A program made the translations under genes and the position numbers. The notes beneath the pieces were generated by a model. That model did not search any database. It saw only the letters and a program-made list of their open reading frames with translations, and was not told the origin of the DNA. 64,000 nt of DNA from Bacteroidota bacterium (GTDB lineage: Bacteria; Bacteroidota; Bacteroidia; Chitinophagales; Chitinophagaceae): the NCBI GenBank assembly GCA_023418315.1, contig JAEZZY010000067.1, positions 1 through 64,000 of the forward strand, in the 5' to 3' direction. Each line of letters opens with the position of its first letter. Positions within the stretch are counted from its first letter, which is position 1. This document shows, piece by piece, positions 9,698 through 18,301 of the stretch.

Positions 9698-12079
9698 TTA
9701 CTCACGCATCATTTCCTCAATTACATCAGCTATTTCTTCTGCGTTAGGTTTGGAGAAATAATCGCCGTCGGTAGCATAGGCAGGTCGATGTGCTTTGGCA
9801 GAAATAGTGCGGGGCGCTACATCCAGCCATCGGTAACCCCCTTGTTTTTCCATTACTTGCTGGAACATATAGGCTGCTGCACCACCGGGTACATCCTCAT
9901 CAATGAAAACAATTCGGTTGGTTTTCATCAGCGAGTTTAAGATCAAATTATTGATGTCAAAAGGAAGTAAAGTCCGCACATCTATCACTTCACAGGAAAT
10001 GCCTTGCGGCTCCAGGTATTGGGTGATGGCATCTTCAATGATGCGGAGGGTGGAGCCGTAGGAAACGATAGTAATGTCTTCACCTTCCCGGATCACTTCC
10101 GGCACACCGAAGGGTATGGTAAATTCATTCAGATTCGTAGGCAGTTTTTCTTTCAGGCGATAGCCGTTCAGGCATTCGATTACAAGCCCCGGTTCATCGC
10201 TTTTCAAAAGCGTATTGTACATCCCTGCTGCTTGTGTCATATTTCTGGGTACACAAAGATACATACCGCGAATGCTGTTAAGGATCATGCCTATAGGCGA
10301 GCCGCTGTGCCAGATTCCTTCCAGGCGATGCCCGCGTGTACGAACGATCAACGGGCATTTTTGCCCGCCTTTGGTCCGGTAATACATGGTAGCCACATCG
10401 TCGCTCAATGGTTGTAATCCATAGAGCAGGTAATCCAGATATTGTATTTCGGCTATAGGACGCAAGCCGCGCATGGCCATACCTATTCCTTGTCCGATGA
10501 TGGTAGCTTCGCGAATGCCCGTATCAAAAATTCGTTTTTCTCCGAATTTTTCCTGCAAGCCTGCAAAGCCCTGGTTCACATCGCCTATCTTTCCTAAATC
10601 TTCTCCAAATGCCAGCACCGCAGGGTTGTGTGCAAAAGTATGTTCGAAGTATTTATTAAGAATTTCATAGCCGTTCAGCATTTCTTCACCATAGACGGGT
10701 TTCACCTCTGCCACCTTCATTGCTGAGCCGGAATAGAGTTTGGAATTGTATTTCTCTATATTGTCTGCTTTCAGATTTTCATAATGATTGCGTAATGTCC
10801 TTACCGCTTCACTGTTGCCGGACGATAGCTTTAGTACTTTGTGAAGGGTCTGCATCACATCTTTACGAATTGGCTCTTTTATAGCTTTCAGTTGCTGCAC
10901 AAGTGCGGCTATCTGTTCGGCATTATGCCCTTCATAGACCAGTTGATTGCACAAGGTAGCGGTTTGCTCCACTTGTTGTTTTATGGGGTTGATAAAATTA
11001 TCCCATGCTTTTTGCTTGGCTTCACGTGCTTGTTGTTTTGCTGCAGATTCCACATCGTCCAATTCCTGTTCGGTCAGTATTTCATTTTCTAAAATGAACC
11101 TGCGCATTTTGAGAATACAGTCATATTCTTTTTCCCATTCCAGGCGTTCTTTGCTTTTATAGCGCTCATGCGAACCGGAGGTGGAGTGGCCTTGTGGCTG
11201 GGTTACTTCCTGCACGTGAAAGATAGCCGGAGTATGTGTTTCACGGATGCGGGCAATGCCGTGCTGGAAGGTTTGCGTCATGCCTGCATAATCCCATCCC
11301 TTTACGGTGTATATATTGATACCGCCTTTTTTGGAATCGTATTGCATTCCCTGAAGCGCATCGGAGATCGAGTTTTTAATCGTCTGGTATTTACGGGGCA
11401 CGGAGATTCCATAGCCATCATCCCACACAAAAATTGCTAACGGCACTTGCAGTACGCCTGCCGCATTCACGGTTTCCCAAAATAACCCCTCGGAGGTAGA
11501 AGCATCGCCGATGGTACAAAACACCACTTCATCTCCCTTATGGGAAAATTTTTCAAAATCTTTGGAAAGCTCGGGGATATTGCGGTAGCATTTGGAGGCA
11601 AAGGCAAGCCCCAGTGCGCGTACCATTTGCCCCGCCGTAGGGGATATATCGCTGGAGGATTGGGGAGCGTGGGTCAGGTTTTTCCAGTTGCCATTCTCGT
11701 CCAGCCAGCGGGTGCCGTAGTGTCCGTTCATCATGCGGCCGCCGGTGGCGGGCTCGGCATTCAGGTCCGGATTGGCGTAGAGCTGGGCAAAGAATTTTTC
11801 AATATCGCTCATTCCGGTAGCAAACATCAGCGTTTGATCGCGGTAGTAGCCGCTACGAATGTCGCCGGGTTTCATACACTTAGCAGCCGCTATTTGCGCC
11901 AGTTCTTTCCCATCGCCAAATATTCCAAACTTGGCTTTGCCTGTCAGCACTTCGCGCCGCCCTATCAGGCTGGCTTCACGGCTTGCTATGGCAAGTGAAT
12001 AATCTTTTATTACTTCCTGCTGAAATTCTTCAAACGAAAGTCTGGTATTATTTTGAGTAGCGGTTTCCTGTGTCAGCAT
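9698..12079 (-). CDS. Fused alpha-beta E1 subunit of a thiamine-diphosphate 2-oxoacid dehydrogenase
   Basis: E1 decarboxylates a 2-oxoacid and passes the acyl group to the lipoyl arm of E2. Here alpha and beta chains are joined in one 793-residue protein. The alpha half carries the ThDP-binding region GDASTSEGLFWE (from about residue 191) and WDDGYGIS. The beta half begins after about residue 470 with FGEDLGKIGDVNQGF, then RIFDTGIREATIIG, RTRGHRLEGIWHSGS and VIDVRTLLPFD. ATG 12079 is chosen because a TTG-21-TATCTTTG promoter lies directly upstream and would exclude the longer frame. Substrate is uncertain: the family includes branched-chain and pyruvate enzymes. No E2 or E3 gene lies nearby. 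A second, quite different fused E1 occurs near 55 kb. Confidence 0.9.
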   Translation of the reverse strand: MLTQETATQNNTRLSFEEFQQEVIKDYSLAIASREASLIGRREVLTGKAKFGIFGDGKELAQIAAAKCMKPGDIRSGYYRDQTLMFATGMSDIEKFFAQLYANPDLNAEPATGGRMMNGHYGTRWLDENGNWKNLTHAPQSSSDISPTAGQMVRALGLAFASKCYRNIPELSKDFEKFSHKGDEVVFCTIGDASTSEGLFWETVNAAGVLQVPLAIFVWDDGYGISVPRKYQTIKNSISDALQGMQYDSKKGGINIYTVKGWDYAGMTQTFQHGIARIRETHTPAIFHVQEVTQPQGHSTSGSHERYKSKERLEWEKEYDCILKMRRFILENEILTEQELDDVESAAKQQAREAKQKAWDNFINPIKQQVEQTATLCNQLVYEGHNAEQIAALVQQLKAIKEPIRKDVMQTLHKVLKLSSGNSEAVRTLRNHYENLKADNIEKYNSKLYSGSAMKVAEVKPVYGEEMLNGYEILNKYFEHTFAHNPAVLAFGEDLGKIGDVNQGFAGLQEKFGEKRIFDTGIREATIIGQGIGMAMRGLRPIAEIQYLDYLLYGLQPLSDDVATMYYRTKGGQKCPLIVRTRGHRLEGIWHSGSPIGMILNSIRGMYLCVPRNMTQAAGMYNTLLKSDEPGLVIECLNGYRLKEKLPTNLNEFTIPFGVPEVIREGEDITIVSYGSTLRIIEDAITQYLEPQGISCEVIDVRTLLPFDINNLILNSLMKTNRIVFIDEDVPGGAAAYMFQQVMEKQGGYRWLDVAPRTISAKAHRPAYATDGDYFSKPNAEEIADVIEEMMRE

Positions 12080-12101
12080 AAAAAAATCCTGATTAATGAG
12101 C

Positions 12102-12133
12102 CAAAGATAATTTCTTAATGTCGGAAGATACAA
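12102..12133 (-). promoter_or_regulatory. Promoter TTG-21-TATCTTTG for the fused E1 gene
   Basis: On the minus strand TTG (12133-12131) is followed after 21 bases by TATCTTTG (12109-12102), a full match to TAnnTTTG. It lies 22 bases before the chosen ATG. Confidence 0.65.
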
Positions 12134-12210
12134 AAATAGGGGAGAAATGTGAGCCTATAAATGGGTCAAAAAAACAAACCTGCTCTCCTCCTCTCCGTCT
12201 GTTTTTTGGT

Positions 12211-13029
12211 TTAGTCGAGATGCGCAGTGCTTAAAGCGGTATTGGCTTTTTCCGCTTCTTCTATAGGCGCAAAGCTTGATAAGGCCTCGCCGGAGGTTTT
12301 GCCCACCAGCGTGGTATGTTCATAGTGAACGGATATCTTTCCGTCGGCAGTGATGATGGTCCAGCCGTCTTGCAGGGTATTTACTTTATGGGTGCCGAGG
12401 TTAATCATAGGTTCTATGGCGAGGATCATGCCGGCTTTCAGACGCTTGCCATCGCCCCGGCGACCGTAGTTGGGCACTTGAGGATCTTCATGGAGGTATT
12501 TGCCTACACCATGTCCTACCAGTTCGCGCACTACGCCATAGCCATGTTGTTTATTTGTATAATTTTCTACGGTGAAGGAAATATCGCCTACACGGTTGTT
12601 TTCGCGGGCAGCCGCTATCGCCATTGCCAGTGATTCTTTGGTAACGCGCATCAGCTTGGATATTTCAGCAGGTACTTCTCCAATCGCAAATGTATAGGCA
12701 TGATCTCCATGGTAACCATCTTTATTAAATCCGCAATCTACGCTGATGACATCTCCTTCCTTCAGTACATAGTCGGAAGGAAAGCCGTGTACCACCACAT
12801 CATTTACGGAAATGCACAGAGAGGCGGGGAAAGGGTTATTCTTAGGTCCATAGCCTTTAAAGGAAGGGGTGCCGCCATGATCGCGGATAAATTGTTCGGC
12901 CATGGTGTCTATGGATTTAGTAGTGATGCCGGGTTTTAGCATTTTAGCCACTTCGGTTAAGACTGCCGTTACCATCAGTGCGTTTTTTCGGATTATCTCT
13001 ATTTCGCTTTGTGTTCGTATGTGGATCAT
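12211..13029 (-). CDS. map: Type I methionine aminopeptidase
   Basis: The enzyme removes the initiator methionine from nascent proteins with a small second residue. All five metal ligands of the pita-bread fold are visible: Asp98 (SVDCGF), Asp109 (GDHAYTF), His173 (GHGVGK), Glu206 (AIEPM) and Glu237 (HYEHT), plus the conserved His81 (VVVHG). At 272 residues it has a short Ala/Glu-rich C-terminal tail beyond the usual end. It lies downstream of secY, as in the spc operon, but a terminator-like hairpin and a tract of ten 7-bp repeats lie between them, the repeats ending 4 bases before the ATG. Nothing of infA-rpmJ-rpsM follows; a fused E1 gene comes next instead. Confidence 0.95.
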   Translation of the reverse strand: MIHIRTQSEIEIIRKNALMVTAVLTEVAKMLKPGITTKSIDTMAEQFIRDHGGTPSFKGYGPKNNPFPASLCISVNDVVVHGFPSDYVLKEGDVISVDCGFNKDGYHGDHAYTFAIGEVPAEISKLMRVTKESLAMAIAAARENNRVGDISFTVENYTNKQHGYGVVRELVGHGVGKYLHEDPQVPNYGRRGDGKRLKAGMILAIEPMINLGTHKVNTLQDGWTIITADGKISVHYEHTTLVGKTSGEALSSFAPIEEAEKANTALSTAHLD

Positions 13030-13033
13030 TTTT

Positions 13034-13103
13034 TTAGTGGTTAGTGGTTAGTAGTTAGTAGATAGTAGTTAGTAGTTAGTAGATAGTAGATAGTAATTAG
13101 TAA
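13034..13103. repeat. Ten tandem copies of a 7-bp unit (TTAGTAG) in the map leader
   Basis: The units read, in order, TTAGTGG twice, TTAGTAG twice, ATAGTAG, TTAGTAG twice, ATAGTAG, ATAGTAA, TTAGTAA. They are contiguous with no spacer, so the tract is 70 bp. Its end lies 4 bp from the map start codon. Confidence 0.9.
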
Positions 13104-13145
13104 GTCAAGTTCCAACCTACACGATGCCTATAATTATCTCCCAAC

Positions 13146-13190
13146 AAAAAAGCCAAAAGCCAAAACCTTTTTTGTTTTGACTTTTGACTT
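13146..13190 (-). terminator. Terminator-like hairpin after secY
   Basis: On the minus strand a 17-bp stem (13190-13174 with 13166-13150) with a 7-base loop is followed by TTTT. Two pairs are G-U in the minus-strand RNA but would be A-C mismatches in a plus-strand RNA, so the element points to minus-strand transcription. It sits between secY and map. Confidence 0.65.
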
Positions 13191-13207
13191 GTAATAGGTT
13201 CTATTCA

Positions 13208-14557
13208 TTAAACAGGCGTTACCGGCTGACGACCGGAGATACGACCGGTTTTCATCAAACCATCGTACTGGCGCATGAGTAAATGACTTTCGATTTGTTG
13301 CAGTGTATCTAAGATTACCGCTACGCCAATCAGCATAGACGTGCCGCCGTAGAAGGTGGCAAAGCCGCTGGTTACGCCTAATAAAGCCGCTACGCCTGGT
13401 AATACACCTGCTATGGCTAAGAAGATGGAGCCGGGCAGGGTAATACGATCCATAATAGTAGCAATATAGTTGGCGGTAGCTTCACCGGGTTTTACGCCGG
13501 GGATAAAGCTGTTGTTGCGTTTCAGGTTGTCTGCCATTTCGGTAGGGTTGAAGATCAACGCCGTATAGAAATACGTGAACGCAATTACCAGTATGGCGTA
13601 AATAATGTTATAATACAGCGAGGTATGATCGGATAAGGCGCGTACCAGGCCTGCGGAGCTTTCGCTTTCTGCAAAGCCGGCTATGGTAGCGGGGATGAAC
13701 ATAATCGCTTGGGCAAAGATGATAGGCATTACACCTGCGCTGTTCACTTTTAAAGGAATAAAATCTCTCTTGCCCATTACTTCTCTTGCTGCATTGCTGC
13801 TGCCGATGATGCGGCGGGCATAGTTCAGAGGTATTTTACGAACCCCTTGTGTGAGCAGGATTAAACCTACGATTACTGCGATGAATATAGCCATTTCTAC
13901 AAGGAATACCAGCAGTCCGCCACCGCCGCCGTTGCTGGCAGTAACGGAAGTGAATTCCTGAATGATGGAATGGGGCAAACGAGCGATGATACCGACCATA
14001 ATCAGCAGAGAGATACCGTTGCCGATTCCTTTATCGGTGATTTTTTCACCCAGCCACATGACGAATAAAGTGCCTGCGGTCAATACAACTACGGTAGATA
14101 ACCAGAAAAGGAAGGGATTAAAATCGGGTACTACGGCGCCTCCGGTTTGGTTTTGCAGATAAGCTACATAGGCGCTTGCCTGAAAAGCAGTAACCAATAC
14201 GGTAAGATAACGGGTGTATTGGTTGATCTTACGGCGGCCGCTTTCTTCTTTTTGTAATTTAGCGATTTGAGGTACCACGATACCTGCCAATTGCATAAAG
14301 ATAGAAGCCGAGATGTAGGGCATTACACCCAATGCAAAAATGGATGCGCGGCTGAATGCACCACCCGCAAACATGTTGAGGATGCCGAGCAATCCTTCCT
14401 GACTACCTTCTAAAGCAAGCAAATTCGGATTGATGCCTGGCAATGTAATATAACAACCTACGCGATATACAAATATCAAGAGCAAGGTCAAAAGAATGCG
14501 CTTGCGGAGTTCTTCGATGCTCCAGATATTCTTCAGCGTTTCAATGAGTTTCTTCAC
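13208..14557 (-). CDS. secY: Protein translocase subunit SecY
   Basis: SecY is the channel of the Sec translocon in the inner membrane. The 449 residues show ten hydrophobic segments. The N-terminal amphipathic stretch (IEELRKRILLTLLLIFVYRVG) leads into the plug region (GINP ... GLLGILNMFAGGAFSRASIFALG), and the cytosolic loop PLNYARRI carries the conserved basic ribosome-contact residues. ISAS in the second segment and GMLG-type glycines are in the expected places. It follows rplO after 86 bases in the same direction and is probably cotranscribed with rpmD-rplO. Confidence 0.96.
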   Translation of the reverse strand: MKKLIETLKNIWSIEELRKRILLTLLLIFVYRVGCYITLPGINPNLLALEGSQEGLLGILNMFAGGAFSRASIFALGVMPYISASIFMQLAGIVVPQIAKLQKEESGRRKINQYTRYLTVLVTAFQASAYVAYLQNQTGGAVVPDFNPFLFWLSTVVVLTAGTLFVMWLGEKITDKGIGNGISLLIMVGIIARLPHSIIQEFTSVTASNGGGGGLLVFLVEMAIFIAVIVGLILLTQGVRKIPLNYARRIIGSSNAAREVMGKRDFIPLKVNSAGVMPIIFAQAIMFIPATIAGFAESESSAGLVRALSDHTSLYYNIIYAILVIAFTYFYTALIFNPTEMADNLKRNNSFIPGVKPGEATANYIATIMDRITLPGSIFLAIAGVLPGVAALLGVTSGFATFYGGTSMLIGVAVILDTLQQIESHLLMRQYDGLMKTGRISGRQPVTPV

Positions 14558-14643
14558 CTGTGAGTATTAAGTAAGATTCAAAAAATGAATTGCGAATAAA
14601 CAATAAAAGACGCATTTAACCAAAAACGTGTCTTCCACCTTTA

Positions 14644-15090
14644 TTATTGTATAATTTCGAGCGTGCCGCCTGCTGCTTCTATAGCTGCTTTTGCTTTGCC
14701 GCTTGCCGCATTTACCTTAAACGCGATTTTGGCTTTGCACTCGCCGTTGCCTAAAATCTTTACCAAATCGGTGCGGTTAATCAGCCCGTTGATGTAAAGA
14801 TGATCCGGTGTGAACTCTGTAAGATTGTATTTTTCGATAAAGAAATCCAGTTGACCGAGGTTGAATACTTTATATTCGACACGGTTAGGGCTTTTAAAGC
14901 CGCGCTTGGGCATCCGGCGCTGGATAGGCATTTGCCCGCCTTCATGGCCTTTTTTAGATTGATAACCGGTGCGTGATTGTTGCCCTTTGTTACCTTTTCC
15001 TGCGGTAGTACCGCCGCCGCCTTCACCGCGACCTACTCTTTTTCTTGTTTTTACGGAACCTGCTGCCGGTTTTAAATTGTGCAGTTGCAT
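14644..15090 (-). CDS. rplO: 50S ribosomal protein L15 (uL15)
   Basis: The 148-residue protein opens with the L15 signature: MQLHNLKPAAGS, a Gly- and Arg-rich tail (RVGRGEGGGGTTAGKGNKGQ), then GFEGGQMP-like HEGGQMPIQRRMPKRGF. The C-terminal half is the globular domain ending in GTLEIIQ. It assembles into the large subunit. It lies between rpmD and secY, the normal spc order. Confidence 0.97.
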   Translation of the reverse strand: MQLHNLKPAAGSVKTRKRVGRGEGGGGTTAGKGNKGQQSRTGYQSKKGHEGGQMPIQRRMPKRGFKSPNRVEYKVFNLGQLDFFIEKYNLTEFTPDHLYINGLINRTDLVKILGNGECKAKIAFKVNAASGKAKAAIEAAGGTLEIIQ

Positions 15091-15163
15091 GTTTTTACAG
15101 TTTTTTGAACTTGCGCGGAACTTGTGTAACCGCTCGCAAATTGGTTAATGATTGTGGGGGGAT

Positions 15164-15349
15164 TTACCCGTTGATTTCTTCTACTTTCACAAGATGATGA
15201 ACAGTTTTTACCATTCCTTGTATTTGCGGAGTTGCTTCTACTTCTACAGTAGCATGCATCTTGCGCAAACCTAAAGCCGCTAACGTGCGTTTCTGGCGTT
15301 CAGGACGGTCAATCCCGCTCTTCACCTGTGTAATTTTGAGTTTAGACAT
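15164..15349 (-). CDS. rpmD: 50S ribosomal protein L30 (uL30)
   Basis: A 61-residue L30: MSKLKITQVKSGIDRPERQK, then TLAALGLRKMHATVEV and a C-terminal VHHLVKVEEI. The ATG at 15349 is the correct start; a longer open frame exists but would run through a promoter element. It is the first gene of a rpmD-rplO-secY unit. In most bacteria rpsE precedes rpmD; here an unrelated divergent lipoprotein gene does. Confidence 0.95.
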   Translation of the reverse strand: MSKLKITQVKSGIDRPERQKRTLAALGLRKMHATVEVEATPQIQGMVKTVHHLVKVEEING

Positions 15350-15375
15350 TGTGAACGTTTCTTTTTTGAAGTGGG

Positions 15376-15383
15376 CAAAGGTA
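15376..15383 (-). promoter_or_regulatory. -7 element TACCTTTG for rpmD-rplO-secY
   Basis: CAAAGGTA on the plus strand reads TACCTTTG on the minus strand, 26 bases before the rpmD ATG. It supports an independent promoter for this detached piece of the spc operon. Confidence 0.65.
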
Positions 15384-15510
15384 GAGAAAATAATCAGTAA
15401 AAAAAATGCTAGATTAAAAATGCCATACATATTTTTGAACCAACAACACATAAATAAATAGGACTGTTTGTGGAAACAAATCAAAGATTATCAAACTGCT
15501 AAAAGCATAA

Positions 15511-16106
15511 ATGAAAACTTATACAATACTATTTTTTTCTCTTTTTTTTAGTTTTTTATCATGCAAGAAAAAAGAAATTAGACGAATAGACAGCCCGCTG
15601 CTTCGGGAGGCCATAACGTTTAAAGACGGAAGCTATTTTGTTTACAGAGATTCAATAAGCGGCGATATAGATAGTTTTTGGGTGGATGGTTACGCATCAA
15701 CTATTTGGGAAATTGACCATTATTTAAGTATCGAAAAAAGCCACTATTATATGTATCATGCAGATTCCGTAAAAAGATTTTTGTTTGGTATTGAAGGAAA
15801 AGATTTTCGAGGTATAGAGTCTATTACTGGATACTTTGCTTTGGACAGCGCTAAAAAATGGAAGTTTAGAGCACTTTCTAACCCTCAGGTATCAATGATG
15901 CGCTTGAATGTATTTTTTTAGACCATTTCAATACTTATGCTGTTAATGGGGTTAATTATTCTGAAGTGTATGTTTATGCAAACACGGACAGCGTTCATTA
16001 TGCCCGAAGCTATTACTCGCCTGTAAGCGGTTTAGTGAAACTGGAACTTAAAAACAATAATGTCCATAAGGTATATGAACTGCTTAGGCAAAAACTGATT
16101 AAATAA
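15511..16106 (+). pseudogene. Frameshifted small lipoprotein gene
   Basis: The first frame encodes a lipoprotein start (MKTYTILFFSLFFSFLSC, lipobox Cys18) and runs to a TAG at 15919-15921. From about 15882 a second frame, shifted as by loss of one base, continues without a stop to 16106 and gives a sensible C-terminus (NTYAVNGVNYSEVYVYANTD ... VYELLRQKLIK). Joined, the product would be about 197 residues, an envelope lipoprotein of unknown function. The shift lies between 15880 and 15915 and could be a real mutation or a sequencing error. Confidence 0.75.
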
Positions 16107-16147
16107 AACAGGGCGTGCCTATATTTTCGCGTTCATCGTACCTCATT

Positions 16148-17884
16148 ATGGTTTCACGTATTTCTTACTTTTTATGTTTGGCAACACTTGCCTGGGCTGC
16201 CTGTTTTTATCCCCGTTGGGAAAAATCGGGTACCGAAAATACGCTCTCTTGGGATGTGAGCGGCTACTACTGGTACCTGCCGTCTGTTTTTATCTATCAT
16301 GATTTGAAAGAACAGAAATTTAAAGATGGCATCTTAAACACATACCAATTTACCGGCACCGAATTTCAACAAGGAATGCAGATGGAAAACGGGAATTATG
16401 TATTGAAATACTCTTCGGGAATGGCGGTGATGTATGCTCCGTTTTTCTTTATTGCGCATAGCATAGCGCCGCTTACCGGTTACCCTCCCGATGGTTTTTC
16501 CAAACCTTATATGATAGCCATTGCTTGGAGTAGTTTGCTCATAGCCGGTTTGGGGCTTTGGTATTTAAGAAAATTGCTTTTGCGGTATTATAATGACCTG
16601 ACGGTAGCCATCGTACTGCTTTTATTGGTCATTGGCAGCAATTACCTGAATTATGCGGCGATTGACGGCGCTTTATCACACAATTGGTTGTTTACCCTTT
16701 ATGTTTTCCTGCTTTTAGCCACGGATAATTTTTATAAAACCCCTAAGACAAAATATGCAGTCTTTATAGGGCTACTTTGCGGATTGGCAACGCTTGCAAG
16801 ACCTACGGAAATCATCAGTTTGCTCATTCCTTTTCTATGGCAAATGGAGGGTATTTCTGCTACAGCCCTGAAGAAAAAATGGAACTTTCTCCAAACACAT
16901 TTTCCGAAGCTGCTCCTTGCTGCCGCTTGTTTTATACTCATTGTATCCCTGCAATTCTTATATTGGAAATACGTTTCAGGGCATTGGGTGGTGTATAGCT
17001 ATGGCGACCAAGGATTTTCATGGCGGCATCCTCATTTTTGGGATTATACACTAAGCTACCGCAGCGGATGGATTACCTATACGCCGCTCGCTATTTTCTT
17101 TTTTATAGGTATTCTTCCTTTTATAAGATACGGTAAAAACAAAATCGCTATTCTCTGTTTTTTCTTTATCAACTACTATATCGTATGCGCCTGGGATATA
17201 TGGTGGTATGCCGGTACCGGCGGCAGAGCCATGATTCAAAGCTACCCTGTGCTGTTGTTTCCTATGGCGAGCTTTATACATTTTATCTTACAACGGAAAT
17301 GGCGATGGGCTATCGCCGCTCCTTTTTTACTGCTATGCGCCTATGTCAATATCTGGTTTACCATACAGGCACACGGCGGACAAAGCCTATACGATTCGGA
17401 AAGTATGACCAAAGAATATTATTGGCGTGTAGTAGGCAGGTTTGATGTGGCAGAAGAAGTAAAAAAACTGAAAGACACGAAAGAGTTGCTGGAGGAATGG
17501 AAACCCGCCGCCACTCAATTGATGTATACGGACGGTACAGAAGAATGCCTGGATGCTGCGCGTCAAAACACCAAAGAGCATACGATTCCTTTTTCTGAAA
17601 AAAATAAAAACTGGCTGAGAGCGGAAGCAGATTTTACCATCCCGGTGAAGGAATGGAATGTATGGAAAATGACTCAGTTTAAAATAGCCTTGCTAAACAA
17701 AAGCACGGTAGTAAAAGAAAATTGGATTCGGGTGCAACGGCTAATGGCAGACGGCGAAACCCGGACTATTTCTGTAGATATAAAAATTCCCGATGCGGAT
17801 ATAGACCATATCACGGTTTCGGCATGGAATGCAGGAAGTGAAAAGATGATTTGTATAAAAAATGTGCGGGTCTATGGTTATTGA
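16148..17884 (+). CDS. GT-C fold integral membrane glycosyltransferase-like protein
   Basis: The protein has an N-terminal membrane segment followed by SWDVSGYYWYLPSVFIYHD, which puts acidic residues in the first periplasmic loop as in GT-C/GT39-type enzymes that use polyprenyl-phosphate sugars. About ten further hydrophobic segments follow to residue ~400, with ARPTEIISLL typical of these families. The last 170 residues are a soluble, probably periplasmic, beta-rich domain. ATG 16148 is preferred; the GTG at 16115 adds eleven polar residues. The acceptor is unknown. It starts 42 bases after the frameshifted lipoprotein and ends at a bidirectional terminator. Confidence 0.7.
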   Translation: MVSRISYFLCLATLAWAACFYPRWEKSGTENTLSWDVSGYYWYLPSVFIYHDLKEQKFKDGILNTYQFTGTEFQQGMQMENGNYVLKYSSGMAVMYAPFFFIAHSIAPLTGYPPDGFSKPYMIAIAWSSLLIAGLGLWYLRKLLLRYYNDLTVAIVLLLLVIGSNYLNYAAIDGALSHNWLFTLYVFLLLATDNFYKTPKTKYAVFIGLLCGLATLARPTEIISLLIPFLWQMEGISATALKKKWNFLQTHFPKLLLAAACFILIVSLQFLYWKYVSGHWVVYSYGDQGFSWRHPHFWDYTLSYRSGWITYTPLAIFFFIGILPFIRYGKNKIAILCFFFINYYIVCAWDIWWYAGTGGRAMIQSYPVLLFPMASFIHFILQRKWRWAIAAPFLLLCAYVNIWFTIQAHGGQSLYDSESMTKEYYWRVVGRFDVAEEVKKLKDTKELLEEWKPAATQLMYTDGTEECLDAARQNTKEHTIPFSEKNKNWLRAEADFTIPVKEWNVWKMTQFKIALLNKSTVVKENWIRVQRLMADGETRTISVDIKIPDADIDHITVSAWNAGSEKMICIKNVRVYGY

Positions 17885-17928
17885 AAAAACAAGTTATAAG
17901 CCTGAGGAGCGCCCCATCCGGGCAAAAA

Positions 17929-17958
17929 GACTGGGCTATACCGCCCAGTTTTTTTTTA
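17929..17958. terminator. Bidirectional terminator
   Basis: ACTGGGC and GCCCAGT form a 7-bp stem around TATACC. A run of nine T follows on the plus strand and TCTTTTTG on the minus strand. It separates two convergent genes. Confidence 0.85.
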
Positions 17959-18258
17959 GTAAATCTCGCCGTTTCGTTTATATCGTTTCAACCGTCTTTC
18001 CGCACGCACCAGTTTATCATGCAGACGGTTTTTTTCTGAAGGTTCCAGATAACCGTCCGCATAATATTTATCCATCGTTTCTTTGATGATATACTGCTCC
18101 CGCATTAGTTTATCATATTCTATTTCGGTTACTCTACCTTTTTTATAGGCAGTTTTTATGGCTTTCTCTTGTGATTTTTGCTTTGTGCGGAAGTTTTGGG
18201 AATAGCTTAGCTGACTTACACCCAACAGCAGCAATGCTAAAAAAAGCGTTTTTCTCAT
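17956..18258 (-). CDS. Small secreted charged protein of unknown function
   Basis: About 100 residues. A signal peptide (MRKTLFLALLLLGVSQLSYS, cut before QNFRTKQ) is followed by a short, very charged helical region rich in Lys, Arg and Glu with two YKKGRVTE- and YADGYLEP-type helix-loop motifs. No family is recognised. The second ATG (18258) is preferred over 18267 because it puts positive charges directly before the hydrophobic core. It ends inside the T run of the shared terminator. Confidence 0.7.
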   Translation of the reverse strand: MRKTLFLALLLLGVSQLSYSQNFRTKQKSQEKAIKTAYKKGRVTEIEYDKLMREQYIIKETMDKYYADGYLEPSEKNRLHDKLVRAERRLKRYKRNGEIY

Positions 18259-18301
18259 GACTTGCATTTTTAGGTATATAGATGAATCGTAAAATTAGTC
18301 A

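Noticed and set aside
15350..15484. 45-codon N-terminal extension of rpmD
   Set aside because: L30 normally begins at MSKLKITQ, and the extension runs across the TACCTTTG promoter element.
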